64,000 bases of DNA from Chamaecrista fasciculata. Its lineage: Eukaryota; Streptophyta; Magnoliopsida; Fabales; Fabaceae. A program made the translations under genes and the position numbers. The stretch is taken from the NCBI GenBank assembly GCA_003254925.1, contig QANZ01054338.1, forward strand, positions 12,992-76,991, written 5' to 3'. The notes below the pieces were generated by a model, which saw nothing but the letters and a program-made list of their open reading frames with translations, did not search any database and was not told the DNA's origin. Shown here piece after piece: positions 12,266 to 21,588 of the stretch (position 1 is the stretch's first letter; every line of letters begins with the position of its first letter).

Positions 12266-13210
12266 NNNNNNNNNNNNNNNNNNNNNNNNNNNNNNNNNNN
12301 NNNNNNNNNNNNNNNNNNNNNNNNNNNNNNNNNNNNNNNNNNNNNNNNNNNNNNNNNNNNNNNNNNNNNNNNNNNNNNNNNNNNNNNNNNNNNNNNNNNN
12401 NNNNNNNNNNNNNNNNNNNNNNNNNNNNNNNNNNNNNNNNNNNNNNNNNNNNNNNNNNNNNNNNNNNNNNNNNNNNNNNNNNNNNNNNNNNNNNNNNNNN
12501 NNNNNNNNNNNNNNNNNNNNNNNNNNNNNNNNNNNNNNNNNNNNNNNNNNNNNNNNNNNNNNNNNNNNNNNNNNNNNNNNNNNNNNNNNNNNNNNNNNNN
12601 NNNNNNNNNNNNNNNNNNNNNNNNNNNNNNNNNNNNNNNNNNNNNNNNNNNNNNNNNNNNNNNNNNNNNNNNNNNNNNNNNNNNNNNNNNNNNNNNNNNN
12701 NNNNNNNNNNNNNNNNNNNNNNNNNNNNNNNNNNNNNNNNNNNNNNNNNNNNNNNNNNNNNNNNNNNNNNNNNNNNNNNNNNNNNNNNNNNNNNNNNNNN
12801 NNNNNNNNNNNNNNNNNNNNNNNNNNNNNNNNNNNNNNNNNNNNNNNNNNNNNNNNNNNNNNNNNNNNNNNNNNNNNNNNNNNNNNNNNNNNNNNNNNNN
12901 NNNNNNNNNNNNNNNNNNNNNNNNNNNNNNNNNNNNNNNNNNNNNNNNNNNNNNNNNNNNNNNNNNNNNNNNNNNNNNNNNNNNNNNNNNNNNNNNNNNN
13001 NNNNNNNNNNNNNNNNNNNNNNNNNNNNNNNNNNNNNNNNNNNNNNNNNNNNNNNNNNNNNNNNNNNNNNNNNNNNNNNNNNNNNNNNNNNNNNNNNNNN
13101 NNNNNNNNNNNNNNNNNNNNNNNNNNNNNNNNNNNNNNNNNNNNNNNNNNNNNNNNNNNNNNNNNNNNNNNNNNNNNNNNNNNNNNNNNNNNNNNNNNNN
13201 NNNNNNNNNN
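12266..13210. other. Assembly gap (945 N)
   Basis: Undetermined bases inside the Tork-like element, covering the N-terminal part of gag. Open frames called across it are artefacts. Confidence 0.99.
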
Positions 13211-14155
13211 GAAAAATTCACGAACTTCACGCAAATCACCGTTTGTTGACCGTTGAATCTACTCCGCGAAAACACCACCTGTTTACACAAGAAACAACAC
13301 AAACAAACACACCACCGGCTACTCCGAACACGAACCCAGCGCCGATGAACCTTCGTCAATCTCCGCTGTACCGAATCTGCCCGGAAACAACACGAAACCC
13401 AGAAAACGAACTCCGATCTCCGCCAAATCTGCCCAGAAAACGTCGTCGCCCTCCGACGAACTTTAATCACCGCCGGCGACGTCGATCTCCGCTGCTCACA
13501 AACGCAGAAAACACCAGACTTTCACGAACCCAGCAACGATCTCAGAACTCCGCCGCGAATCTGTCCAGATTTCCGCCGCTCTCCGATGATGACCGCCGGC
13601 GACGATCTCCTCTGCACGAGCCGCGGTGATGTCCGTTCAAGAATCGAGAAACTTCGTCTCCTCCGATTTCAAGAACCCAGCAAACGCCCACTGAATCACT
13701 GCTGTGAAACACCACACCGGCGTCGCTCCGTTCTCCGACCACCGTCGCTGACTGCCTTCGATCGTGTCTGTCTAGGTCCCGCCGTCAAAAAATCGCGCCT
13801 TCCTCTGCTCAGAAACTCAGAAGACGCCGTGATATTCGCGAACTTGAACCTGCCCAGATCAGCCCGGAATTGCCGCCGACCACCGTCGAACGTTGATCTC
13901 TGCCGGCGACGAACTCCTCCGCTGAAGCCGCGTCGATCTCCGTTCAAGAACACGAACTCAGCAACGTCGTCTTTCTCGTTTTTGCGTATGTGCACAGTAG
14001 CGTCGGGAATGTGATTCTGAATAAAGTTCCTTTTTGGAATTTTGCTAAAATTGCAAAAGTGGTCCTCCTTTGAATGTTGAAATTCCAGATCTGCTCCCAC
14101 CTATTTTCCTTTCAAATTCAAAGAGAAAAAAGAAAAGAAAAAACAAGAGAACCAG
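13211..14155 (-). repeat. GC-rich repetitive leader of the Tork-like element
   Basis: This lies between the primer-binding site (14156-14167) and the gap, so it is the 5' leader, perhaps with the start of gag. It is far more GC-rich than its surroundings and built from degenerate repeats. CCGGCGACG(A/T) followed by ATCTCC or ACTCC recurs near 13470, 13596 and 13900, and CAGAAAAC, AACCCAGCAA(A/C) and TCAAGAA recur throughout. Several overlapping open frames exist on both strands, but none resembles a known protein. Similar words occur at 29325-29745. Confidence 0.6.
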
Positions 14156-14167
14156 GCTCTGATACCA
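14156..14167 (-). other. Primer-binding site (initiator tRNA-Met) of the Tork-like element
   Basis: On the minus strand TGGTATCAGAGC follows two bases after the end of the LTR (...CCTAACA). It fixes the 14170-14583 copy as the 5' LTR. Confidence 0.88.
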
Positions 14168-14169
14168 CT

Positions 14170-14583
14170 TGTTAGGATTCAGAGTACCTCCCAACAAACA
14201 TTCACAGATCTAAACAAGTATGATAATGCGGAATAAAGAGAATAATAGAGGAACACAAGACAATTTACCCTGGTTCGGTCAGCGTGACCTACATCCAGCC
14301 AAGAACAAAGGATTTCACTATATGGAATGTGGGAATACAATAACCTGATGAACTAGTCTACCTCTCAAGTCATGCTTCTACCATTAGCTACTAGTCTATT
14401 TATAGGCATCCCAAACCCTAGATACACAAGGATTACTTAACCTAAGCCCAATAGGCCCAAGTCCCTAATTCCTTAGTCACCAAGGATTCTATCCCAAAAT
14501 ATATGGTAACTAATTAAAATACAAGTCACTCAAAGATTACATAAGATATCCCAAATCTTAACAACTAAGACTAAATCTTTACA
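14170..14583 (-). repeat. 5' LTR of the Tork-like element
   Basis: 414 bp, partner of 8088-8501. The right-hand end (plus ...CTTTACA) abuts CATGATTAATTATTA, which is the start-codon region of an X8-gene relic on the minus strand. Confidence 0.93.
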
Positions 14584-14830
14584 CATGATTAATTATTACT
14601 TATTGGTGAAGCTAATTAATCAGAGGATACATATATATAGCACAAGTTCAAATCTATCTTCCCAGATTTGGATGGCCTTATTTAGTATTGGGTATTATTG
14701 TGTGTGAAACAGAGAAAGAGAAAGATACAAGAAAGAGAAGATAAGGCGAGTGTATGTGGTGATTTTTTATTTTCATGTTGAGGCTAATTTTTTAAAAGGT
14801 CAAAACTTCATTTTTGTCCTCGAACTATAG
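14584..14830 (-). pseudogene. Relic of an X8-domain gene: start codon region and 5' flank only
   Basis: The sequence matches the region immediately 5' of the intact X8 gene (37354-37440) and of the other copies: CATGATTAAT, ATTGGTGAAG, CACAAGTTCAAATCTAT, TTCCCAGA, TGGATGGCC. CAT at 14584-14586 is the reverse complement of the initiation codon. The whole coding region that should lie to the left is absent and replaced by the Tork-like LTR. Farther out (GGTGATTTTTTATTTTCATGTTGAGGCTAA) it is closest to the copy at 31954-32500. Confidence 0.75.
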
Positions 14831-15280
14831 GGTGAATTCTGTTAGTTCAAACTTTTTCATTTATTCTACCATTAGTTTCTATTTTATATATATCAGTTCT
14901 CAAACTTTTTCATTTGTTCCACCGTTAGTTCAAAACGTGATTTTGTCTATATTTTTTTTATCTACCGTTGTCTCTGAGTTAGACATCTGATTTTGAGGAT
15001 TTTCCTCTCATACATATCATAATAAGTGAGTTGGCAGAGAGAAAAAGAAAAATCTTGAATGAAAAATCAATCACAAATTTATTTTTAATTTATGACTAAG
15101 AAGGGAGGTTTTTCTCTCACACTCAATTACAGGGTTGAATTTTTTTGAGTTCGAGAGTTGAGTTAGTTTTAAAATTTTAAAACCACACTCTTGCCGCAAG
15201 TTGGGTTTTAGTTTCAAACTTTTAAGAACGAACTCAACTCACAAATTCTCACATGATAAATTTTCTTTACTTTTCCTATT
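14831..15280. repeat. Degenerate MITE-like repeats, no gene
   Basis: Repeated phrases (CAAACTTTTTCATTTGTTCCACCGTTAGT and variants, CATAATAAGTGAGTTG) are shared with the MITE at 6147-6560. Borders are not resolvable. Confidence 0.4.
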
Positions 15281-16214
15281 TTTTTAATGTATTTATGGTG
15301 ATGAATCAAGGTATGGCTAGAGGCGCTTACCCGATTCGGATGAGAAATTTATGAGTTGCAGTTCTTGCAAGACAATGGATTACATGGGATATTCCTTGTG
15401 ATTCACGTTCAATGTTTAAGTTAGTGAATTGCTCTAATGAGAATAGAATTATGAGAATTCATGAATTAAAAGTGTGTACCTTTGTTTAGAGTTTTGGGAG
15501 TGTGTGTATTTATATGAGAATGATGAATTTGTTGAGGATCTCCTAGACTTGAGCTATGAGAGATCCTCTTGAGATTATGATCTCTTAATTGTAGAATTTG
15601 GAGATCCTTGGAAATATGTTCCCAAATCCTAGTGTTGAGCTACTGAGGCATCATGCTACAAATACCAAACATTGATTAAGTTGGCAATGTAGGATGCTTA
15701 GATTGTTGAGGATGACCTACCTTGAAGCCTTGTCTGTTGTCCTTGAATCACTTGGTAGGATGCCCTCCCATAGGAAAGACGCCCTTCGCGTCTCGGGTGG
15801 AAGTTTGAGACGTCCTCCTAGGAGAGAGTGCCTAATGAGAGGTTTGGTCTTTTGTTTAGGAGAAGGACGCTCTAAGTCAGGTGGCCTTTGCAAGGGGCGT
15901 TGGACAAATGCCCAATTATTATTAGTTCCTCCAAGGATAATGGATGTTTCTTCATAAATAGGCGACTTGTGCCCTATTATGATGGGGTGTTAAGTCCTTG
16001 TAATCAAGATATTATGATTTCAAAGTTTACATAATTATATATATACGTTACACTTATATATATACTATGGAGTGTATTTAAATTTTAAATTGATTTACAT
16101 TTATTTATTTATATATTTGGGCCAAAAAATTATTTTAATCTCTAATGTTTACCTTAAATTCCCTTTTGGTCCCAAAAACCTATATGAAGCTTCACCAAAC
16201 CAATGCCTTGACAC
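15281..16214. other. Intergenic, unrecognised repeat-like segment, no supported gene
   Basis: A segment at about 15690-15960 is less AT-rich than its surroundings, with paired words (GACGCCCTTCGCGTCTCGG, GAGACGTCCTCCTAGG). An 87-codon frame at 15694-15957 has no recognisable domain. It may be an old retroelement piece; I cannot identify it. Confidence 0.4.
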
Positions 16215-16510
16215 CCCACAAAAAGGGAATTGGATCCTTGAGAGTTTTTTCACCATGCATTTCTTGTAACCAATTGGCCAGCGGCAAACTCTTAAATGGA
16301 GCTCAGATCCGCGGAGGATTAGTCCTTAGCCTAACGGGCTGAAGGATACCTTAGGTAACCAAAAGAAATGAGGAAGAAGACAAAGAAAATGTGGGTTCCA
16401 TAAAATAACAATATGTAGGACCCATATTTTCTCTCTCTTCTTCATTTTTCTCTCCAACTTCACAAAATCAAATGCATGGTGAAAGAACTCTAGAGGATTC
16501 ATTTTCCCAT
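16215..16510. repeat. Foldback MITE
   Basis: The left arm GGATCCTTGAGAGTTTTTTC-ACCATGCATTTC (16229-16264) is the imperfect inverse of the right arm (AAATGCATGGTGAAAGAACTC-TAGAGGATTC, 16469-16500). The same arm occurs again at 30592-30640 (GGATCCTCTAGAGTTCC), so this is a dispersed family. Confidence 0.6.
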
Positions 16511-17113
16511 AATAAGAGGGTTGGGGTGGGGGGAACTGGGCAAATTAAAGATAAGTTTCATATTGTAAACACGTAAACAAAAGCCTTTTTCCCATGGTAA
16601 GAGATCGGCTATATGGATTGAATTTTATCTTTACTCAATTTTATAATTAGGTTATTAATAATCAAATTCTTCTTAATAGTTTCTCCTAATTTTCTTTACT
16701 GGTCTTCTCTTATCTAATTATTGAGTTGTCTTTCATTTGGTCAACTTTACGTGTACATGATCAATTTTTTTTTTATCAATTGTACTCTTAATTTGAGAGT
16801 ACAATTAATTTAAATGTGAAACATTGATTGTACAATTCACTCAAAAAATCTTTGAGAGTACAACTGAAATTGACGCCATACTTTAGGAATATCGAGAGTA
16901 TTTTTGCCTTTCCTTTTCTTAATCTATGAATTCTTTCTACCCCATATATTTAAAATTGAGATTTTGACCAAAATATAATTAAACGCAAGTTTACAATAAT
17001 AATTCAATTATAATAAATAATTTGCAATCATACTTCAAAGATAAGTATAATTGAGTTTACCATAACAATCCATTAATGATGAATAATTTATTGAAATTTA
17101 AAAATAAAAAAGG
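16511..17113. other. AT-rich intergenic with MITE remnants
   Basis: Positions 16740-16915 carry inverted blocks (GTACTCTTAATTTGAGAGTAC; AGAGTATTTTTGCC) related to the MITE at 32991-33330. No coding signal. Confidence 0.4.
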
Positions 17114-17463
17114 TAAAAGCACTAATTTCGTTCCCAGTTTTTATGTCAACTATAAATTTCGTCTATTACAATCTTTTTTAGCAGTCTATTTCATATTTAA
17201 TGTTTTACATTTTGATCCATTTTATAATAAAATTTACGTGGCTAATGATATATAATGTAAAATTAGTAAAAAAAGAAACTCAAATCCTCACTCTGAATAT
17301 TGAAATACATGATTTATCTGTCATTAATTTATTGAAAGAAGTTAGTCAAGAATAAAATTGGCCAAAATATAAAACATTGTGGACGAAATCAATCACAGAA
17401 AAAGATTAGAGAAAAAATTAACAATTGTTGTAAAGTTTAGGACAAAAATAATGCTTTTGCCAA
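17114..17463. repeat. MITE, family shared with 46215-46566
   Basis: The ends GGTAAAAGCACTAATTTCGT and (inverse of the right end) TGGCAAAAGCATTATTTTTG form imperfect terminal inverted repeats. The interior phrase AATGATATATAATGTAAAAT followed by AGAAACTCAAATC recurs at 46365-46420. Confidence 0.6.
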
Positions 17464-17651
17464 TAAAAAATTCAAATGCATTTCAAAGTTTCAAACAATA
17501 ATTTAGAAAATATATAAGAAAAATATTACTAATGAAGAAAGATAAATATTTTGAAGGATAAAGGAGATAGGTCTTATCAAGACACTTTTGCAAATTTATT
17601 ACAACTAAAATAATTCCTTAACTGAGAATACAATCACAAAGAACCATGAAA
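17464..17651. other. AT-rich spacer
   Basis: Short 3' flank of the broken X8 gene; nothing else seen. Confidence 0.4.
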
Positions 17652-18910
17652 CTAGTTTATTCTTGAGAATTCAATATTAATAACTATGCCAGGACTTGTG
17701 GAAGTGCTTGAACCTGTGTTGTTGTAAGAAGAACTATATTATATCAGCTTATATAGTGAAATCATATAATAACTATGTCAATGAATCTCCTCCAGTTTAA
17801 GTTATTATGCTACATGTTGTGATTAATGTCCACGAAACCAATTAATGTATAAATTAGAATTTCATTTTAGTTATAAGATTATGACCTTATAATTATGAAG
17901 CATGGAAATTACAAAAAAAAAACGGGGGTCAAAAACTACATACATCTTCAACTTGTACAAGGACACTTCAAATTTTGACATGTTGTATGGTTTGTGTCTT
18001 GTATTTACATAACTAATGTAATTATTGGCATAAATAAATCTGCATCACGTTGACACAACTTGTGTCAGCGTGTTGTGATGCGAATCTTGAACACAAATAT
18101 AAGCAAGAGTAGGGTCTTCCAAAATTAATATTTTCTAGATCTACAGTGTAGAAGCTTACCTGGCAGTTGAAGGGGCACATGATCCAGATGAACAAGCTAT
18201 ATATATAGATCGAAGAGAAATGGCATGCACAAGAAAGAAAGAGATTGATATCAATAAAAGCCAAAATCCCAAATCCATAATAAATAGAGATATTCATGGA
18301 TAAAATCGTATATTTCAATTAGTTCGAGACTGATTAGTTGACTCGGTGTAAATTTAAAGATTAAATAGTACGTCTTCTCTAAATTAAACATGAAGGTTTG
18401 GTTGAATATTTAGGAACTCACCAGGCGGAACTTGAGAGAGAACAACAATGCCACCAAAATTATAACAGCTTGTGGGATTTTGACCATTTTTCTGGAAATA
18501 GCAATTGACAGCATAGTCACAGTGATCTTTGAGTGTGTTAGATAGGTTCATAGCATGCTCCGTTCGTGAGAATGGCTGTACAATCAGCCCCAACACCACA
18601 CGCAAATTCCATAGTTATCTGAAGAGCTACATTACTCGATCCATCTTTACAAACACAGTAGTTATTAAGACCACCTGTTTTGTGTATATATGTATATATA
18701 TGCAAAGAAAAGAAAATCAGTTAGTTCACACACTCTCAAATTAAACCCATGCATCATTTCACCATCTATATGAAGTTTCTTTCATCATGAATTCAACAAA
18801 CTGGTCAATAATACTTATGATAGGGAGATATATGGATGAAGGTGGCTGAGCTTACTTGAGCGGCCAGTGAGGGCCAAGAGAAGCACAAAATACACCAAAT
18901 GAACCACCAT
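17652..18910 (-). pseudogene. X8-domain (plasmodesmata callose-binding-like) gene copy, broken
   Basis: This is a paralogue of the intact gene at 34885-37356 with the same exon plan. Exon 1 (18856-18910) encodes the signal peptide MVVHLVYFVLLLALTGRS. Exon 2 (about 18424-18681) encodes the X8 domain with its cysteines. Exon 3 (about 18162-18200) encodes a Ser/Pro linker. Exon 4 remnant (from about 17725 down to a stop at 17652) is only about 23 codons. In exon 2, after the ACYEP segment, one extra base shifts the frame and creates TAA; the downstream X8 part (KDHCDYAVNCYFQ) continues in another frame. The exon-4 acceptor has lost its AG, and the long Thr/Gly linker and GPI signal are absent. 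A sequencing error could explain the indel but not the missing tail. Confidence 0.85.
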
Positions 18911-19016
18911 GACAATTAATTATTATTGGTGAAGGAACCTAATTAATCAGAGAATATAACACAAGTTCAAATCTATCTTCCCAGAAATGGATGGCCCTAG
19001 CTAGTGGGGTATATTA

Positions 19017-19047
<31 letters not shown>

Positions 19048-19161
19048 ATAAATATATAGAAGAGAAGGCGAGTATACGTAATGATGGTGAGGGTCTGCAT
19101 CGATCGATCTAATGCACTTTTTTAATATAATTTTATTACTCTCTTCATTTTCAAGGGTCCT
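18911..19161 (-). promoter_or_regulatory. 5' flank of the broken X8 gene copy
   Basis: It aligns with 37357-37480 upstream of the intact gene (CACAAGTTCAAATCTAT, TTCCCAGAAATGGATGGCC, then a GA-rich tract at 19017-19047). On the gene strand this is a CT-rich leader. It is interrupted at 19162 by the Ale-like copia element. Confidence 0.6.
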
Positions 19162-19377
19162 TGCACGAAATTGCAAGTAAAATGGAATGAATTGAATATC
19201 ACAATTGAAGGTTACATATATACACGAGCTAAGAGCAATGCAGCCCATGTGACTATCATGCAGAAAGAATAAGTAACTGTACAGCTCAGCCAAATCTAAC
19301 AAATATCCCTAACGGTCTGAGTGTGACTAATATTTACAATAAAAATAAAGAATATAAAATGGAGAAATATTTGTACA
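19162..19377 (-). repeat. 3' LTR of the Ale-like element
   Basis: 216 bp, plus-strand limits TGCACGAAATTG...TTGTACA; about 97% identical to 27961-28176. Confidence 0.93.
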
Positions 19378-19491
19378 GCCCCCCTCAAGTTGGAGACGTA
19401 TGTGGCAAAAGTCCCAACTTGTAAGTCAACGAAGAAAGTTGAGGTGAAGCAAGAGCCTTAGTAAAAAGATCAGCGAGTTGTAGGGAAGAAG

Positions 19492-21583
19492 TGTTGGGAA
19501 ATCCCGGAGCAAAACACGCAGCGGAAGCAAAAGTAAAACAAAATTTTTATGCGCTGCCCAAGATTTCCCACCCGGAGATCCGCTAGTTGAATTTAAAATC
19601 AGATACGAAAAGTGTTATACCTCAAGCTTTCAATCGGCTGGTTAAACTAGGCGAGTCAGAGAAGTCCGTTTGCAACGTCCTTCCTCCACCGGTGATCCAC
19701 ACGAACAGTTTTCCAAACACAAGGTGCTAGCCTTCTGTTTCTTTCTCCAAAGAAACAAGGGACTGAATCTACCGTACTTGAATCCAAGAACTCCTTCTTG
19801 AATCCAATCAACAAGGTGGCGCAGAAGAGGAGAAGACAGCAACAAAACTCCTTTTGTTCTTTCTTCTCTCAAAACCCTAGAAATCCCACACTTCGAATTT
19901 CTCTCTAACTCCTTAGAAGAATTCGACTTCTCTCTCTAGGAAGGTGGATGGCGATTTTTCTCTCTCTCTACAAGGAGGAAGACAAAATTGCACTTGTGTA
20001 ATTAGGGTTTAGGCTAGGCGACTTTTTGAGCTTATAATTACCAAAATTATGGAATTTTATAATTATAAAATCATGACATTACAATAATATCATATTTTAA
20101 GACTTGAATATCTAATTAAAATATTACCATAATATTTTAATTCAAATTCAAACTGCTATCTTGGATAATCAAATGGAAGATCAAATCTTCCATTGGGACC
20201 CACCATGATAGGCGCCTTATGCCTTTTATTTTTATGGAATTTTATAAATTAAAAATAACTCCTAACTTTTAGGAAGTCATAACCAATTTATTTTATCCCA
20301 ATGATTTTGAATTAAAATATTACCATAATATCTTTAATTCAAATTTTGAATTTTGAATTTAAATTCTTTATTGAATTAAAATATTACCCTAATATCTTTA
20401 ATTCAAATCTTGAATCAAAATTCAAATTCAAACTCATGACTTAAATTAATAAAACATTTCTATTAATTAAAATCATCTATAAAGAGGCACCACCCTCTAT
20501 ACCAATATTAGTGAATTTTATAAATCAATAATCTCCTAACTTTTAGGAACCTTATTTGATTTATTATTCCTAATATTATAATTGTAAATAGATTAATCCC
20601 TATTAACCATTTAACAATTATTTAAACTGTAGAAAATTTAAGACAAGACTTAATGTCCCAGACATTCTCGCTATATCTTAAAATGTGTCACCGGAGTGAC
20701 CCACGAATTAACCCTAATTCGTGTCCCTTTAAGTGGTGTTCTGCTCCTGCTCGTGTGTGACCCAGCAGGCCCCACGTGAAGTTGGCAGCAGGTTATCCCC
20801 ATGACCTACAAGTCGTGAGCGGACTCTAGCAAGCCATCACGACTACCCAAAACACGTGAGTTATCGTTTTTACCAAAACCGATTTAACCTTAGTACCTCC
20901 TTGACACCGACCCTATTGTTCTACGATATCTTGGTCATGGATCAGGCACAGGAAAGTCATCCATGATCCAAACCTTTACTTTCTCGATCTCCTTGAGTAA
21001 GTCCCAATATACTGAGTGTCCACTCTTTTCTTGGATAGACTCATCGAGGGCGCCAGTAAGATATCTCCCAATTTAATGGGGAACAAAATCCCTTTTTGAT
21101 CAATCTACATTCCTCAGCATGGCAATCAACCAAACCCGTACTTAGCCCTTATGGCTACCCTGCTACGGGCAACGTTAGACTAAGCCAAAGTCTGACAACT
21201 GCAACGCCGGAATAATGATGACCTCAGGTCTAAGGCGTCGTGACAGGCGTACAGGAGAGGCAAGCTGATGACTAAACCCATGCAGGACTCTCCAGGTCAG
21301 TCCAGCAACTCGTAACCCCTTACGTAATTGCACCATGACTCTCGTTCCAGCATCTAGTGCGTGCATCTCTATGCACCGAGGTCATGCTGATCTTAGTTCA
21401 TTTTCGCTCCCATGAAAACAATCGATCAGGGACAGTTTTAGATTAATTATCTCATAATTAATCACGGACGTCATCACAGTAAACATGCTAATAATATGAT
21501 AACCATTAATTTATCTCTATAAATTAATCCATATGTTAATAACATACATAAAATGGATTGGCCCTAGGGCACAATTTCCAACA
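19492..21583 (-). mobile_element. Solo LTR of an Angela-like copia family (subfamily A)
   Basis: 2092 bp with TGTTGG...CCAACA ends and a perfect AGAAG TSD (19487-19491, 21584-21588). No internal region is present. It matches the LTRs at 25116-27168 and 60158-62159, but is closer to the outer LTR at 62160-64000 (for example around AACAGAAGGCTAGCACCTTG). It interrupts the Ale-like pol gene about 32 codons before its end. Solo LTRs arise by recombination between the two LTRs of a full insertion. Confidence 0.93.
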
Positions 21584-21588
21584 AGAAG

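Larger units (their letters stand above)
8088..14583 (-). mobile_element. Ty1/copia retrotransposon, Tork-like, complete apart from a sequence gap
   Basis: Two 414-bp LTRs (8088-8501 and 14170-14583) differ at only 6 positions by eye. Both have TG/CA ends, a tRNA-Met primer site lies inside the 14170 LTR, and the order gag-protease-integrase-RT-RNase H defines Ty1/copia. The long pol frame is uninterrupted. The N-terminal part of gag lies in the gap 12266-13210. The flanks (GAAAT on the left, CATGA on the right) do not form a TSD. The left flank belongs to the oxygenase gene and the right flank to an X8-gene relic, which suggests recombination between two insertions. Confidence 0.92.

Noticed and set aside
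12241..13470. Open frames of 300-400 codons across the N run
   Set aside because: They are almost entirely undetermined bases.
13243..14100. Several overlapping 80-140-codon frames in the GC-rich leader
   Set aside because: All frames lack stops because of GC content; no domain and no consistent frame.
15694..15957. 87-codon frame
   Set aside because: No start context, domain or splice support; likely chance in a repeat remnant.
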